From Pseudomonadota bacterium (GTDB taxonomy: Bacteria > Pseudomonadota > Alphaproteobacteria > Acetobacterales > Acetobacteraceae): a stretch of DNA of 14,141 bases. Shown piece after piece: positions 1-8,190 of the stretch. Below the pieces are notes generated by a model, which saw nothing but the letters and a program-made list of their open reading frames with translations, was not told where the DNA came from and did not search any database. The DNA lies in the NCBI GenBank assembly GCA_021807465.1, contig JAKBCX010000008.1:1-14141 (forward strand). The letters are read 5' to 3'. The first letter of the stretch is position 1. Each line of letters opens with the position of its first letter. The translations under genes and the position numbers were made by a program.

Positions 1-452
1 CGGGTATTGCTCGCTTCCCTGGCCTGCCGCACCGCCAGCAGGAAGTGGCGGTGCGCGATGGTGTGCGCTTTATCAACGACAGCAAAGCTACCAACGCCGA
101 TGCCGCGCGCTGGGCCATGGGATGCTACGATAAATTTGTGTGGATTGCCGGTGGCGTGGCCAAATCGGGCGGGATTGACGATCTGGCGCCGTTTTTCGGA
201 CGTATCGAAAAGGCTTTCCTCATCGGCCAAGACGGCCCGGCCTTTGCGGCGCGGCTGAGTGCGGCTGGCGTGCCGAATGAAGTGGTTGGCACGCTGGAAC
301 GTGCCGTGCCGGCGGCTTTTGCGGCAGTAGCGGGCTGCGGTGTGGTGCTGTTTTCGCCCGCCGCCGCCAGCTTCGACCAATTTGCCAATTTTGAAGCGCG
401 CGGTGAACGTTTTGCCGCCTTGGCCAGAGAGGTGGCGCCATGGCGGGCCTGA
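1..452 (+). CDS. murD: UDP-N-acetylmuramoylalanine--D-glutamate ligase, C-terminal part (5' end outside window)
   Basis: MurD is the cytoplasmic ATP-dependent ligase that adds D-glutamate to UDP-MurNAc-L-Ala. Only the last 149 residues are here; the first complete codon is at position 3. They cover the C-terminal Rossmann-like domain shared by Mur ligases. The visible landmarks are FPGLPHR at the domain entry, the hallmark [11 protein letters not shown] motif about 25 residues in, and the late [17 protein letters not shown] block, which lines up with the SPACASLDQFKNFEQRG block of E. coli MurD. The ATP-binding central domain and the carbamylated lysine lie upstream and cannot be checked. The stop (TGA 450-452) falls inside ftsW, a 13-base overlap, so the two are almost certainly co-transcribed. 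The truncation is due to the window edge, not to decay. Confidence 0.96.
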   Translation, partial: GIARFPGLPHRQQEVAVRDGVRFINDSKATNADAARWAMGCYDKFVWIAGGVAKSGGIDDLAPFFGRIEKAFLIGQDGPAFAARLSAAGVPNEVVGTLERAVPAAFAAVAGCGVVLFSPAAASFDQFANFEARGERFAALAREVAPWRA

Positions 453-1555
453 ATCGCGCGGATAATTCTTTTGTTGGCAAATGGTGGTGGAGCGTTGACC
501 GCGTTACCCTGATGGGCCTCGCCGTGCTGCTGGGGGTTGGCTATGTGCTGGCGCTGGCGGCCATGCCGGGCTTCAGCACCCGCCTGTCAGACCCGCATAC
601 CATTGCGATGATTAAGCAGATTTTGTTCCTGGGCATGGGTGGCGGCGTGATGGTTGTCCTGTCCATGCTCAATCTGCGCCAAGTGAAGTTGACCGCGCTG
701 GGCATGGGCATTGTGTTCTTTCTGCTCACTGGCTTTACGTTGGTGCATGGAACAGAGGTGGACGGTGCCCATCGCTGGTTATCGCTGCCCGGTGTTACCA
801 TGCAGCCTTCGGAATTTTTGCGCCCTGCCTTCATTATCATCAGCGGCTGGTGCATTGCCGAGGCCAGGCGCACGCCGGGTTTTCCTGGCAAACGCGCGGC
901 TTTGGGCGTGTTTTTGCTTACCGCCATGCTGCTGAAGATGCAGCCCGATATTGGCATGACCTTCTTGTTCACAGTGGTCGTGCTGTCACAATTCTATCTG
1001 GACGGGCTGGATATGAAGTGGCTGGCCATGGCAGGCGTTCTGTTCTTGCTTGCCGCGATCTATGCGTTTCTCTTTATCACCCATGTACACACGCGCGTGA
1101 TGATGTTCATCAATCCGCCGCCAGGCAGCCAGGCGCAAACGGCGCTGGAGGCATTTGGCAATGGCGGGGTTTGGGGGCTTGGGCCGGGTGAGGGGCAGGT
1201 GAAAAATTGGCTGCCCGATGCGCGTGCCGATTTCGTGTTTGCCGTGGCGGGTGAGGAGTTTGGGCTGTTTTTCTGCGCTTTCATCATTCTGGTCTTCGCG
1301 GCCATTGTGCTGCGTGCGATGGTACGCCTGCTGGCGGAAAATAATTTGTTTGTGGTGCTGGCCGGGGGCGGGCTGGTTATTGCCTTTGGGTTGCAGGCTT
1401 TCGTGAATATGGCGTCTTCATTGTCGCTGATACCGACCAAGGGGATGACGCTGCCATTCATCTCCTATGGCGGCAGTTCGGCTTTGGCGACTTCCATTCA
1501 GATGGGGTTTTTGCTGGCGTTGACGCGCAAGCGGCCCAAGGCGGAATTGTCGTGA
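440..1555 (+). CDS. ftsW: Septal peptidoglycan glycosyltransferase FtsW (SEDS family)
   Basis: FtsW is a polytopic inner-membrane SEDS protein that polymerises lipid II glycan strands at the septum together with its class B PBP partner. The 371-residue product has about ten hydrophobic segments. Family blocks appear in order: [10 protein letters not shown] (109-118), [10 protein letters not shown] (122-131), QPDIGMTF (168-175), the large periplasmic loop with [18 protein letters not shown] (258-275), and [19 protein letters not shown] (332-350). Asp264 in the ADFVF segment aligns with the catalytic Asp297 of E. coli FtsW. The ATG at 440 is chosen because AGAGG lies at 428-432, seven bases upstream; this start overlaps murD by 13 bases. 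FtsW is distinguished from RodA by its place between murD and murG. Its stop overlaps the murG start in GTGA. Confidence 0.97.
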   Translation: MAGLNRADNSFVGKWWWSVDRVTLMGLAVLLGVGYVLALAAMPGFSTRLSDPHTIAMIKQILFLGMGGGVMVVLSMLNLRQVKLTALGMGIVFFLLTGFTLVHGTEVDGAHRWLSLPGVTMQPSEFLRPAFIIISGWCIAEARRTPGFPGKRAALGVFLLTAMLLKMQPDIGMTFLFTVVVLSQFYLDGLDMKWLAMAGVLFLLAAIYAFLFITHVHTRVMMFINPPPGSQAQTALEAFGNGGVWGLGPGEGQVKNWLPDARADFVFAVAGEEFGLFFCAFIILVFAAIVLRAMVRLLAENNLFVVLAGGGLVIAFGLQAFVNMASSLSLIPTKGMTLPFISYGGSSALATSIQMGFLLALTRKRPKAELS

Positions 1556-2658
1556 AGGCAATGGCGCATAAACCCGTGGTGATTGCCGCGGGCGGTACTG
1601 GCGGGCATTTTTACCCGGCTGAGGCTCTGGCGGCTGAGCTTCTGGCGCGGGGTGAGCGCGTGGTGCTGCTGACCGATGCGCGCTCGGGCGGGTTGGCATC
1701 GCCTGTATTTACACAGGCGGAACGGCATGTTGTTTCTGGTGCCGGGCTCTCCGGGCGCGGCGTGAAGCGCGCGGCGCAGGGGGCGCTGGCGCTGGCGCGG
1801 GGTGTGGGCGAGGCTTGGCGGCTATTGCGCCATATTCGCCCAGGCGCGGTGGTGGCGTTTGGCGGGTATCCCTCTGTGCCGCCCGTGTTGGCGGCCGCGT
1901 TGCTGTTTGGCGTGAAACCGCGCGTTATTTTGCACGAGCAGAATGCCGTGCTGGGCCGGGCCAACAGGTTTCTCGCGCGGTTTGCAGATGTGCTGGCACT
2001 GAATTTTTCCAACACCAAATCCGTGCCGCAGGGCGTTGCGGTGCAGGTAACGGGCAACCCAGTGCGTCCGGCCATCGCGGCGCTGCATGGGCAAGGGTTT
2101 GTGCCGCCGCATGAGCGGATTGAGCTGCTGGTACTGGGTGGTTCGCTGGGGGCCAAATTATTCGGTACGCTGGTGCCGGAGGCGCTGACGCTGTTGCCGG
2201 CGCCATTGCGGGCGCGGCTGAACGTGACGCAGCAATGCCGCACGGAAGAAAGCGGGCAGGCAAGGCAGGTTTTCAAAGAGGCTGGTATTGCCGCTGAGCT
2301 TTCGCCGTTCTTTACCGATGTCGCGTCTCTGCTCGCCAAGGCGCATCTGGTGGTTGCGCGCGCCGGGGCATCCAGCGTGGCGGAAATTGCCGCAGCGGGC
2401 CGCCCGGCCATTTTCATTCCTCTGCCTACGGCCATAGATGACCACCAGCGCGCCAATGCCGATGCGCTGGCGGAGAATGGGGCGGCGTTGCGATTGGACC
2501 AGGCGGGACTCACACCCGCAATTTTAGCTGAAAAGATTGAGACTTTATTGATGGATTCTGCGCTTTTGCAAAAAATGGCGGATGCGTCCGCGGCCTATGG
2601 GCGGGTGGATGCGGCGGCGAAGCTGGCCGGGCTGGTGATGGAAGGAGTCTCTGCATGA
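1552..2658 (+). CDS. murG: UDP-GlcNAc:undecaprenyl-PP-MurNAc-pentapeptide GlcNAc transferase MurG
   Basis: MurG is a GT-B glycosyltransferase at the cytoplasmic face of the inner membrane that converts lipid I to lipid II. The 368-residue product has the N-terminal [10 protein letters not shown] loop (14-23), [14 protein letters not shown] (127-140), the second glycine loop [11 protein letters not shown] (195-205) and the UDP-GlcNAc-binding block [20 protein letters not shown] (269-288) followed by [14 protein letters not shown] (290-303). Length is normal for the family. The start is not certain. GTG at 1552 overlaps the ftsW stop as GTGA and has AAGGCGGA at 1538-1545 upstream. ATG at 1561 would shorten the protein by three residues, but the only purines near it (AAGG 1555-1558) sit just two bases away. 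The stop overlaps the murC start as ATGA. Confidence 0.96.
   Translation: MKAMAHKPVVIAAGGTGGHFYPAEALAAELLARGERVVLLTDARSGGLASPVFTQAERHVVSGAGLSGRGVKRAAQGALALARGVGEAWRLLRHIRPGAVVAFGGYPSVPPVLAAALLFGVKPRVILHEQNAVLGRANRFLARFADVLALNFSNTKSVPQGVAVQVTGNPVRPAIAALHGQGFVPPHERIELLVLGGSLGAKLFGTLVPEALTLLPAPLRARLNVTQQCRTEESGQARQVFKEAGIAAELSPFFTDVASLLAKAHLVVARAGASSVAEIAAAGRPAIFIPLPTAIDDHQRANADALAENGAALRLDQAGLTPAILAEKIETLLMDSALLQKMADASAAYGRVDAAAKLAGLVMEGVSA
2642..2647 (+). promoter_or_regulatory. Ribosome binding site of murC
   Basis: AAGGAG lies seven bases before the murC ATG at 2655. It is inside the last codons of murG and is one of the best Shine-Dalgarno matches in the Mur part of the operon. It fixes the murC start at the ATGA overlap. 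Confidence 0.75.
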
Positions 2659-4079
2659 GGGCGCTGCCGCTTTCCATTGGGCCGCTGCATTTTGTGGGCA
2701 TTGGCGGCATTGGCATGTCGGGCATTGCCGAGGTGTTGCACGAGCTGGGCTACCAGGTGCAGGGTTCGGACCTCTCCGAGAATGCCAATGTGGTGCGCCT
2801 GCGCGCGGCCGGCATTCCGGTGGCCATCGGGCATGACGCGAAGAATTTGGGGGCAGCCCAGGTGGTGGTGATTTCCACCGCTGTACCCAGGGATAATCCT
2901 GAGGTGGTGGCGGCCCGCAAGAAGCTGATTCCTGTGGTGCGCCGCGCGGAGATGCTGGCCGAGCTGATGCGGCTTAAATGGGCCGTGGCGGTTGGCGGCA
3001 CGCATGGTAAAACCACCACCACCAGCCTTGTGGCCGCCGTGCTGGAAGGCGCGGGACTGGACCCAACTGTGATTAATGGCGGCATCATCAACGCCTATGG
3101 CTCTAACACGCGGCTGGGCGCTGGCGAGTGGATGGTGGTGGAAGCGGATGAATCCGATGGCAGCTTCCTGCGCCTGCCCTCGGTCATCACGATCGTCACC
3201 AATATGGACCCGGAGCATCTCGACCATTGGGGCACGAAGGAGGCTATGGAGGCAGGGTATCGCCAATTTGTTTCCAACATTCCGTTCTATGGCTTCGCGG
3301 TGCTGTGCATCGACCACCCCGCCGTACAGCAGATGCTGCCTGCGCTGTCTGACCATCGTGTGATTACATACGGGTTCTCGCCGCAGGCGGATGTGCGGGC
3401 GGAGCGGATTCTCTCCTCTAAGGATGGCGCCAGCTTCGAGGTGCGGGTGGCGGACCGTATCTCGGGCCGGGCGCGGCGCATCGGGCCGTTCCGCCTGCCC
3501 ATGCTCGGCAACCATAATGTGCAGAATTCGCTGGCGGCCATTGCCGTGGCTATCGAAATGGAGATTGACGAGCAGCAGATTAAGGCTGCTTTGACGCAAT
3601 TTGCCGGTGTGAAGCGCCGTTTCACCAAAACGGGCGAGGCGGGCGGGATTACCGTGATCGATGATTACGGGCACCATCCGGTGGAGATTGCGGCGGTGCT
3701 GAAGGCGGCGCGGCAGGCTGGTGCGCGCGATGTTATCGCCGTGGTGCAGCCGCACCGCTACACGCGGCTGCAAAGCCTGTTCGAGGATTTTTGCGCCTGC
3801 ATGAATGATGCGGGCACGGTGATTGTGGCGGATGTGTACCCCGCCGGCGAGCCGCCGATAGAGGGCGTGGACAAGGACGCGCTGGTGGAAGGCCTGCGCG
3901 AGCGCGGCCACCGCCAGGTCGTGCCGCTGGCAGATCCGTCGCATCTGGCCGAGATGGTGCATGCCATCGCGCGGCAGGGTGACTATGTGGTGTGCCTTGG
4001 GGCTGGCAGCATCACCCATTGGGCCGCGATTTTGCCAACGCAGATGGCCGAGCTGCAACGCGCGGCGAGGGGGCGCTGA
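2655..4079 (+). CDS. murC: UDP-N-acetylmuramate--L-alanine ligase MurC
   Basis: MurC is the first Mur ligase: it joins L-alanine to UDP-MurNAc with ATP in the cytoplasm. The 474-residue protein has all three domains. The N-terminal UDP-binding Rossmann domain opens with [15 protein letters not shown] (12-26) and includes GSDL (37-40). The central ATPase domain has the P-loop [11 protein letters not shown] (113-123), EADESDGSF (163-171) and [12 protein letters not shown] (182-193). The junction and C-terminal domain carry [12 protein letters not shown] (284-295), the [11 protein letters not shown] stretch (335-345) typical of MurC, and QPHRYTRL (365-372). It overlaps murG by four bases (ATGA) and its TGA stop overlaps the murB start by one base. 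Everything expected of an active enzyme is present. Confidence 0.98.
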   Translation: MRALPLSIGPLHFVGIGGIGMSGIAEVLHELGYQVQGSDLSENANVVRLRAAGIPVAIGHDAKNLGAAQVVVISTAVPRDNPEVVAARKKLIPVVRRAEMLAELMRLKWAVAVGGTHGKTTTTSLVAAVLEGAGLDPTVINGGIINAYGSNTRLGAGEWMVVEADESDGSFLRLPSVITIVTNMDPEHLDHWGTKEAMEAGYRQFVSNIPFYGFAVLCIDHPAVQQMLPALSDHRVITYGFSPQADVRAERILSSKDGASFEVRVADRISGRARRIGPFRLPMLGNHNVQNSLAAIAVAIEMEIDEQQIKAALTQFAGVKRRFTKTGEAGGITVIDDYGHHPVEIAAVLKAARQAGARDVIAVVQPHRYTRLQSLFEDFCACMNDAGTVIVADVYPAGEPPIEGVDKDALVEGLRERGHRQVVPLADPSHLAEMVHAIARQGDYVVCLGAGSITHWAAILPTQMAELQRAARGR

Positions 4080-4972
4080 TGATGGCGGCCATCATCCCCG
4101 AGGTGCGCGGCAGGATGCAGGAGAAGGTGCAACTCGCGCCGCTCACCTGGTTCCGCGTGGGCGGGCCAGCGGAGTTCCTGTTCCGCCCGGCGGATGTGGA
4201 AGATTTATGCGCTTTCCTGCGCGATCTGCCGCTGGAAATGCCGGTGACGGTGATCGGCGCGGCGTCCAACCTTATCGTGCGCGATGGCGGCATTAATGGC
4301 GTCGTCATCAAACTGGCGCGCGGGTTTGGTGATGTGGTGGTGGAAGCTGATGGCATTATCGCCGGGGCGGCGGCGTTGGATGTTACGGTCTCTCAACATG
4401 CGGCGGAGGCCGGGCTGGCGGGGCTGGAGTTTCTCTCTGGTATTCCCGGCACTATTGGCGGGGCGGTGGCGATGAATGCGGGCGCCTATGGCGGCGATAT
4501 GGCCGGGGTGCTGGATTGGGTGGAACTTGTTACCCGCGCGGGTGAGGTACTGCGGATCCCGGCGCATGAGCTTGGGCTTTCCTACCGTCACGCCAATCTG
4601 CCGGATAGTGCCGTGGTGGTGCGGGCGCGGTTGCGTGCGGCGCCGGGGGAGGCCTCGATGATCGGTGCCAAGATGGCGGAGATTAAATCCAAACGCGAAA
4701 GCACGCAGCCGGTGCGCGCGCGTACGGGCGGCTCCACTTTCGCCAACCCGGATGGGCAGAAGGCGTGGGAGCTGATTGATGCCGCCGGGTGCCGGGGCTT
4801 GCGTATGGGCAGCGCCCAGGTTTCCGAATTGCATTGTAACTTCCTGCTGAATCTGGGCGAGGCCAAGGCGGCCGAACTGGAGGGGTTGGGTGAAGAGGTG
4901 CGCCGCCGCGTGGCGCAAACATCCGGCGTGGAATTGCGCTGGGAGATCAAACGGATTGGGGTAAAGGCGTGA
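4079..4972 (+). CDS. murB: UDP-N-acetylenolpyruvoylglucosamine reductase MurB
   Basis: MurB is the FAD- and NADPH-dependent reductase that turns UDP-GlcNAc-enolpyruvate into UDP-MurNAc. The 297-residue product shows the FAD-binding segments ASNLIVRDGGINGVVIKL (62-79) and EFLSGIPGTIGGAVAMNAGA (117-136), then SYRHANLP (168-175), GGSTFANP (217-224) and a C-terminal GVELRWEIKRIG (283-294). Ser219 in GGSTF and Glu289 in RWEIK line up with E. coli MurB Ser229 and Glu325, the residues that protonate the intermediate. Two adjacent ATGs exist: 4079 overlaps the murC stop (TGATG), while 4082 sits at a better distance (8 rather than 5 bases) from GAGGGGG at 4067-4073. The frame is open further upstream to 3992, but that stretch lies inside murC and lacks MurB features. 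Confidence 0.97.
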   Translation: MMAAIIPEVRGRMQEKVQLAPLTWFRVGGPAEFLFRPADVEDLCAFLRDLPLEMPVTVIGAASNLIVRDGGINGVVIKLARGFGDVVVEADGIIAGAAALDVTVSQHAAEAGLAGLEFLSGIPGTIGGAVAMNAGAYGGDMAGVLDWVELVTRAGEVLRIPAHELGLSYRHANLPDSAVVVRARLRAAPGEASMIGAKMAEIKSKRESTQPVRARTGGSTFANPDGQKAWELIDAAGCRGLRMGSAQVSELHCNFLLNLGEAKAAELEGLGEEVRRRVAQTSGVELRWEIKRIGVKA

Positions 4973-5874
4973 TGCGTGTTGCGGTGTTGCATGGCGGGAT
5001 GTCGGCTGAGCGGGAAGTGTCGCTGCGTTCCGGCGCGCAGGTGATCGAGGCGTTGCGCAAGGCCGGGTTCGAGGTGCAGCCCGTGGTGGTGGGCGAGGAT
5101 CTGGGCGCGCTGATCGCGGCGCTGACGCCGAAGCCCGACGTGGTGTTCAACGCGCTGCACGGGCGCTTTGGCGAGGATGGCACAATCCAGGGCGTTCTCG
5201 ATTATCTTGGCATTCCCTACACGCATTCCGGCGTGCGCGCTTCCGCCATGGCCATGGACAAAGCGGCGGCCAAGGCCGTGTTCTCCGCCGCCGGGCTGCC
5301 GGTAGCACCGCACCGCGTTATCGATGTTGCCGAGCTTGCCGACCACGACCCGCTGCCGCCGCCTTATGTGGTGAAGCCGGTGAATGAGGGGTCGTCCGTT
5401 GGCGTGTCCATTGTGTATCCGGGCGATAATAAGCGCGCGGAGATCATTGCCGGCTGGCATTACGGCCCGGCGATGGTGGAACAATATGTGCCGGGGCGGG
5501 AGTTGACCGTGGGCGTGCTGGAAGACCGTGCGCTGGTGGTGACCGAGATCATCTCGAACGAAAAATTCTACGACTACACGGCCAAATACGCGGCGGGTGG
5601 TTCGCGCCATGTGCTGCCTGCCGAAGTGCCGGAGAATATCGCGGCCGCTGCCAAGGATATTGCCGTGGCGGCACATCGGGCCTTGGGCTGCCGTGGCGCC
5701 AGCCGGGCGGATTTGCGTTACGATGAAACAACAGGGCGGGTGGTGCTGCTGGAGGTGAACACCCAGCCGGGCATGACGCCAACCTCTCTGTTGCCCGAGC
5801 AGGCGGCTTATGTGGGCATGGATTTCCCGGCGTTGTGCGCCTGGATGGTGGAGAGGGCGCAATGCCGCGTGTAG
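4972..5874 (+). CDS. ddl: D-alanine--D-alanine ligase
   Basis: Ddl is a cytoplasmic ATP-grasp enzyme that makes D-Ala-D-Ala for the pentapeptide end. The 300-residue protein begins VAVLHGGMSAEREVSLRSG (3-21), followed by NALHGRFGEDGTIQG (60-74), the ATP-grasp core PYVVKPVNEGSSVGVSIV (131-148), EQYVPGRELTVG (170-181) and the metal-binding end DLRY...LLEVNTQPGMTP (247-270). Asp247, Glu261 and Asn263 match the metal ligands of the family. Glu13, Ser141 or Ser142, and Tyr206 in KFYDYTAKY match the triad of E. coli DdlB, which argues for D-Ala and not D-lactate as acceptor. ATG 4972 is preferred to GTG 4969 because GTAAAGG lies too close to the latter. The start overlaps murB by one base; the end overlaps ftsQ by 13. 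Confidence 0.97.
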   Translation: MRVAVLHGGMSAEREVSLRSGAQVIEALRKAGFEVQPVVVGEDLGALIAALTPKPDVVFNALHGRFGEDGTIQGVLDYLGIPYTHSGVRASAMAMDKAAAKAVFSAAGLPVAPHRVIDVAELADHDPLPPPYVVKPVNEGSSVGVSIVYPGDNKRAEIIAGWHYGPAMVEQYVPGRELTVGVLEDRALVVTEIISNEKFYDYTAKYAAGGSRHVLPAEVPENIAAAAKDIAVAAHRALGCRGASRADLRYDETTGRVVLLEVNTQPGMTPTSLLPEQAAYVGMDFPALCAWMVERAQCRV

Positions 5875-6845
5875 ATGGCCTCAGCCAGCTGGATGCGATG
5901 CCGCCGCCGCGCCGTAACGCGCGGGGCAAGAAACCGCCGCCGCGCCAGGACCGGCTGAGCCAGCGCGCGCTGTTTTTCCGCCGCGTCCGCAAAAGCATCA
6001 AGCCTGGCCTTTGGGTGTTGGGGCTTGGCGCCGCCTGCGTGGTGGGGGCGGAGCTGTTCCGGTCTCTGCCGGCCACTCATCCGCAGGCTGCATCCGTCAG
6101 CACGCCCACTCCGGCACCCGTGGTAACGCATAGCCGCTTCGGCTTCGCTTCGCTGCTGGCGGATGCGGGATTGCGTATTACCAATGTCGAGGTGTCCGGG
6201 GCGGACAACCTGGACCCCGCCGCCCTGAAGGCGGCCATTGGCGTGAAACCTGGCGACCCGATCATGGGGTTTTCGTTGAGCGCGCTGCAGGCGCGGGTGG
6301 CGCAGCTAGGGCCGGTGCAGAGTGTAACGGTGGAGCGGGTATTGCCGGGCACGCTCGTTGTGCATGTAACCGAGCGCGATGCCTTGGCCATTTGGCAGAC
6401 CACGGGCCACGGCATGCCGCAATTCGTGCTTATCGATAAAAACGGAAACGTGATAGCGGACCAAAGTGCCGCGGAAGCGAAGCGGCGTGAGCCGTCGCTG
6501 CTGTTGCTCTCGGGGGCCGATGCCCCGCATTTTGCCGCAGCCTTGCTGGCGGAATTGAAAACCGTGCCCGTGGTGCTGAACCATGTGGCGGCGGCGCAGC
6601 GCGTGGACGGGCTGCGCTGGAACCTGATTCTGAAAGACCAGACCGTGGTGAAGCTGCCGAGCGATAACGAGGCAGCCGCCATCGGCCAGCTCGCGGCGCT
6701 GCAGGCATCGGTGCAACTGCTGGACCGGCCAGTGGAAGATATTGATTTGCGCCAGCCTGGACGGCTGGTGGTACGCCCTTACGCCCCGCCCGCGGATACC
6801 GGCAAACCGGCGGATGGCAAAAAGACGGAGCCTGCCCATGAATAA
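5862..6845 (+). CDS. ftsQ: Cell division protein FtsQ
   Basis: FtsQ is a bitopic inner-membrane divisome protein that scaffolds FtsB/FtsL and links early and late division proteins. The 327-residue product has a basic, proline-rich cytoplasmic tail (1-48), one membrane segment (about 49-66), a Pro/Thr-rich periplasmic linker (68-90), a POTRA domain beginning ITNVEVSGADNL (106-117) and ending TLVVHVTERDALAIW (164-178), and the C-terminal beta domain with LRWNLILKDQTVVKLPS (251-267) and IDLRQPGRLVVRPY (294-307). ATG 5862 is chosen for GGAG at 5850-5853, eight bases upstream; the frame is open back to 5835, but that part lies in ddl and has no clear ribosome site. It overlaps ddl by 13 bases and ftsA by 8. 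FtsQ is poorly conserved, so placement supports the call as much as motifs do. Confidence 0.93.
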   Translation: MPRVDGLSQLDAMPPPRRNARGKKPPPRQDRLSQRALFFRRVRKSIKPGLWVLGLGAACVVGAELFRSLPATHPQAASVSTPTPAPVVTHSRFGFASLLADAGLRITNVEVSGADNLDPAALKAAIGVKPGDPIMGFSLSALQARVAQLGPVQSVTVERVLPGTLVVHVTERDALAIWQTTGHGMPQFVLIDKNGNVIADQSAAEAKRREPSLLLLSGADAPHFAAALLAELKTVPVVLNHVAAAQRVDGLRWNLILKDQTVVKLPSDNEAAAIGQLAALQASVQLLDRPVEDIDLRQPGRLVVRPYAPPADTGKPADGKKTEPAHE

Positions 6846-8142
6846 CATGACGCGCCGCCCGCCTGCGATGGAACCCATGACCAAACCGGATGAGCCGGTA
6901 CGGAGCAGAAATATACGCTCCGGCCCGTTTGGAGTGCTCGACATTGGTTCATCGAAAATCACCTGCCTGATCGGGCGCGGTGAGGCGGATGGCCGGCTGC
7001 GCTGCCTTGGGTTTGGCTGGCAGAAGAGCCGGGGGATCAAATCCGGCGGTATTGTCGATCTGGAGGAGGCGGAAAAAGCCATCCGCGCCGCCGTGGGCGC
7101 GGCGGAAGACCAGGCGGATATGCGCCTGAAGTCGGTGCTGGTGAACCTCTCTTGCGGTGCGCCGGAATCACGCCTGTTCAATGTGCAATGGCCGGTGGAT
7201 GGGCGGGCCGTGGTGGAGGACGATATTCGCCGCGTGGTGCGCGAGGCGCGCCACCGCGCCAGCGCCGAAGGGCGGGCCGTGATTCATGCCCTGCCGCTGA
7301 GCTTCGCCACAGACGAGACGGCAGGGGTGACCGACCCGCGCGGCCTTTATTGCGACACCCTCACCGCGCAGCTGCATGTTGTGGATGCAGGCAGCACGGC
7401 GCTGCGCACTTTGGCGGCTTGTTTGGCGCGGTGTGAGCTGGACATCGGAGCCTTGGTCTCGGCCCCGCTTGCAGCCGGGTTGGCGACTTTGGTGGGCGAT
7501 GAGCGCGAGTTGGGCGCCACCATCATCGACATGGGCGGCGGCACCACCACCATGGCGGTGTTTTCCGAGGGCCAGATTCTGCACACCGCGCAGCTTCCCG
7601 TGGGCGGGCATCACGTCACCACGGATATTGCCAAGGGGCTATCCACGTCCATCGCCCATGCCGAGCGGTTGAAGGCGCTGTACGGAAATTGCCATAGCTC
7701 GCCAGATGACCAGCGCGAATTGCTGCCCGTGCCGCTGGTGGGCGAAGCGGAACACCAAATCGCGCAAATGCCGCGCTCGCACCTTATCGGCTGCATCCGT
7801 CCCCGTATCGAGGAGATTTTCGAGATGGTGAAGGACCGGCTGGAAACGGCGGGGCTGGGCAGGGAAGGGGCCTCGCGCGTGGTGCTGACGGGCGGCGCCT
7901 CGCAGCTTGGTGGCGTGCGGGAGCTGGCCTCGCAAATTCTCGAACGGCAAGTGCGGCTGGGGCGTCCTGGGCCGGTTATCGGCTTGCCGGATTCAGCGTC
8001 CGGCCCTGGGTTTGCAACGCTTGCCGGGTTGCTTGCCTTTGCCACGGGCGATGGCCAGACCATGCACGATATTGATTTCGAATCTGAACGTGGCCAGAGC
8101 TGGTTCGGAAAAATCGTCGATTTTCTGAAAAATCGTGTTTGA
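6838..8142 (+). CDS. ftsA: Cell division protein FtsA
   Basis: FtsA is an actin-like ATPase that tethers FtsZ filaments to the inner membrane. The 434-residue protein has the phosphate-1 loop GVLDIGSSKITCLIGR (32-47), the phosphate-2 loop ATIIDMGGGTTTMAVF (227-242) and the adenosine motif RVVLTGGASQLGGVREL (347-363). The C terminus SWFGKIVDFLKNRV (421-434) is an amphipathic helix of the kind that serves as membrane-targeting sequence. About 30 residues rich in Pro, Arg and Met precede the core. ATG 6838 is supported by GGAG at 6827-6830, seven bases upstream, and overlaps ftsQ by eight bases; ATG 6847 is an alternative. A 1C-type insertion (roughly 100-180) follows the first core block, as expected for FtsA and not for other actin-like proteins. 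Confidence 0.97.
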   Translation: MNNMTRRPPAMEPMTKPDEPVRSRNIRSGPFGVLDIGSSKITCLIGRGEADGRLRCLGFGWQKSRGIKSGGIVDLEEAEKAIRAAVGAAEDQADMRLKSVLVNLSCGAPESRLFNVQWPVDGRAVVEDDIRRVVREARHRASAEGRAVIHALPLSFATDETAGVTDPRGLYCDTLTAQLHVVDAGSTALRTLAACLARCELDIGALVSAPLAAGLATLVGDERELGATIIDMGGGTTTMAVFSEGQILHTAQLPVGGHHVTTDIAKGLSTSIAHAERLKALYGNCHSSPDDQRELLPVPLVGEAEHQIAQMPRSHLIGCIRPRIEEIFEMVKDRLETAGLGREGASRVVLTGGASQLGGVRELASQILERQVRLGRPGPVIGLPDSASGPGFATLAGLLAFATGDGQTMHDIDFESERGQSWFGKIVDFLKNRV

Positions 8143-8168
8143 CATGAAAACGGAGCGTTCGTTACCGG
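8139..8168 (+). promoter_or_regulatory. Candidate ftsZ-proximal promoter
   Basis: A perfect TTGACA (8139-8144) straddles the ftsA stop codon. The best -10 at 18 bases is TACCGG (8163-8168), a poor match to TATAAT. The box sits about 45 bases before ftsZ, the only non-overlapping junction in the dcw cluster, so an extra promoter for ftsZ is plausible. The weak -10 keeps this tentative. Confidence 0.3.
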
Positions 8169-8175
8169 TATCGGT

Positions 8176-8183
8176 TAAGGAGA
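8176..8183 (+). promoter_or_regulatory. Strong ribosome binding site of ftsZ
   Basis: TAAGGAGA ends seven bases before the ftsZ ATG (8191). It is a near-ideal Shine-Dalgarno, stronger than those of the overlapping upstream genes. This fits the need for FtsZ in much larger amounts than FtsQ or FtsA from the same message. Confidence 0.75.
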
Positions 8184-8190
8184 GAATATA

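Noticed and set aside
2643..2651. GAGTC sequences near the murC and lpxC starts as CcrM (GANTC) methylation control sites
   Set aside because: GANTC occurs here and there through the window, inside genes as well, without a cluster at any promoter, so nothing supports a regulatory role.
2595..4058. Long open frame (487 codons) on the minus strand opposite murC
   Set aside because: Its product is His/Arg-rich without any domain, and murC on the plus strand accounts for every base with clear motifs. Such frames are common opposite GC-rich genes.
3992..4078. N-terminal extension of murB into murC
   Set aside because: The 29 added residues are a frame-shifted reading of the conserved end of murC, and the ribosome site at 4067-4073 supports the ATG at 4079 or 4082.
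4588..5862. Minus-strand open frame opposite murB and ddl
   Set aside because: No family features; murB and ddl explain the region with catalytic residues in place.
6742..6837. N-terminal extension of ftsA into ftsQ
   Set aside because: It has no similarity to FtsA and the Shine-Dalgarno at 6827-6830 points to ATG 6838.
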